Shown one piece after another: positions 6,259 through 6,340 of a stretch of DNA of 6,340 bases (the stretch's first letter is position 1; each line of letters starts with the position of its first letter). The notes under the pieces were generated by a model. That model did no database searches and had not been told where the DNA came from. It was given only the letters and a program-made list of their open reading frames with translations. Location of the stretch: NCBI GenBank assembly GCA_026419655.1, contig JANZZA010000314.1, positions 1 through 6,340 on the forward strand. Reading direction: 5' to 3'. This stretch comes from Armatimonadota bacterium. GTDB lineage: Bacteria; Armatimonadota; Zipacnadia; Zipacnadales; FEN-943. The position numbers were made by a program, and so were the translations under genes.

Positions 6259-6290
6259 GGCCACAAAAGTGTATGAAGTTCTGTGTCCCA
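6259..6290 (+). mobile_element. Sequence resembling an IS256-family left end (partial element)
   Basis: AGTGTATGAAGTTCTGTGT (about 6269-6287), preceded by GGCCACAAA, resembles the pattern AGTGT-N4-AGTTCTGTGT that I recall from left ends of IS256/mutator-type elements. If so, the transposase would begin beyond the window. This is a motif resemblance from memory; the right end is not in view and no target duplication can be checked. Confidence 0.3.
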
Positions 6291-6340
6291 TCCTTTGCCT
6301 CGGAGCGTACCTCCGAGGCGCTGCAGAAACTTTTCCAACA
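6273..6340 (+). CDS. Possible start of an ORF running off the window (unverified)
   Basis: ATG 6273 opens a frame reading MKFCVPSFASERTSEALQK and on to the window edge without a stop (22 full codons). The nearest purine-rich tract is AAAGGG, 12 nt upstream, a poor spacing. Too little is visible to identify a product; it overlaps the IS256-like end and the 9-bp stem. Twenty-two open codons can easily occur by chance. Confidence 0.2.
   Translation, partial: MKFCVPSFASERTSEALQKLFQ
6297..6319. repeat. Perfect 9-bp stem-loop near the right edge
   Basis: GCCTCGGAG (6297-6305), a 5-nt loop CGTAC, and CTCCGAGGC (6311-6319) form a perfect hairpin. No T-run follows on either strand, so it is not a standard terminator. 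It may be a subterminal hairpin of the suspected mobile element. Confidence 0.5.

Larger units (their letters stand above)
5699..6272. other. Long structured region upstream of gdhA
   Basis: About 570 bp without a confident gene. It carries a minus-strand promoter (6112-6140), repeats upstream of it (6147-6191), a hairpin at the predicted transcript start (6080-6104), a possible 84-codon ORF (5814-6068), a perfect 16-bp stem (5858-5891), and near gdhA a tandem GACGCGC pair (5769-5782) inside an interrupted GGATG..CATCC palindrome (5764-5789). No tRNA signature was seen. About 6192-6258 shows nothing I can name. Confidence 0.6.

Noticed and set aside
6246..6277. Plus-strand promoter TTGACG ... 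TATGAA
   Set aside because: The spacer is 20 bp, too long for a normal sigma70 promoter, and no better -10 box lies at 16-18 bp.
3482..6340. tRNA or other standard RNA genes in the spacers
   Set aside because: No T-loop (GGTTCGAATCC-like), acceptor stem or signature of tmRNA, RNase P or SRP RNA was found on either strand by eye.

Overview
The window is GC-rich bacterial DNA, apparently chromosomal: it holds housekeeping-type genes and one carbohydrate-active gene, and no phage or plasmid genes are visible. Which phylum it comes from cannot be settled from the sequence. The glutamate dehydrogenase is of the ordinary hexameric bacterial/archaeal type and the DprA is divergent. Long GC-rich intergenic spacers with repeats suggest a free-living environmental or thermophilic lineage, but that is inference only.

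Layout. (1) 1-2265, plus strand: the 3' 754 codons of a large protein that looks like a (beta/alpha)8-barrel glycoside hydrolase with a C-terminal beta-sandwich domain; its start lies before the window. (2) 2266-2513: a short spacer between convergent genes. (3) 2514-3458, minus: a compact DprA/Smf-like protein without the usual C-terminal winged helix. A tiny unverified same-strand reading frame (3479-3646) ends 20 nt before its start. (4) 3482-4438: a long spacer with three degenerate repeats of a GCCCT..GTGCA motif spaced 61-67 bp (about 3863-4030), a 122-bp MITE-like element with terminal inverted repeats and flanking CTAAG duplications (4104-4235), and a hairpin behind gdhA. (5) 4439-5698, minus: glutamate dehydrogenase. 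(6) 5699-6272: a long, highly structured region upstream of gdhA. It carries a good sigma70-type minus-strand promoter (-35 TTGCCG, 17-bp spacer, -10 CATAAT), two 11-bp direct repeats and an inverted repeat directly upstream of it, an 8-bp hairpin at the predicted transcript start, and a perfect 16-bp stem followed by CGCTTTT. (7) 6259-6340: sequence resembling an IS256-family left end, with a partial open frame and a perfect 9-bp stem running off the edge.

The genes do not form an obvious pathway. The hydrolase would act on polysaccharide, GDH links glutamate and 2-oxoglutarate at the carbon/nitrogen junction, and DprA handles single-stranded DNA. The most interesting part is the gdhA upstream region. 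Promoter, putative activator sites and structured leader are laid out like a regulated leader, with either a terminator/attenuator or a separate small RNA or small gene about 160-400 nt before the GDH start codon.
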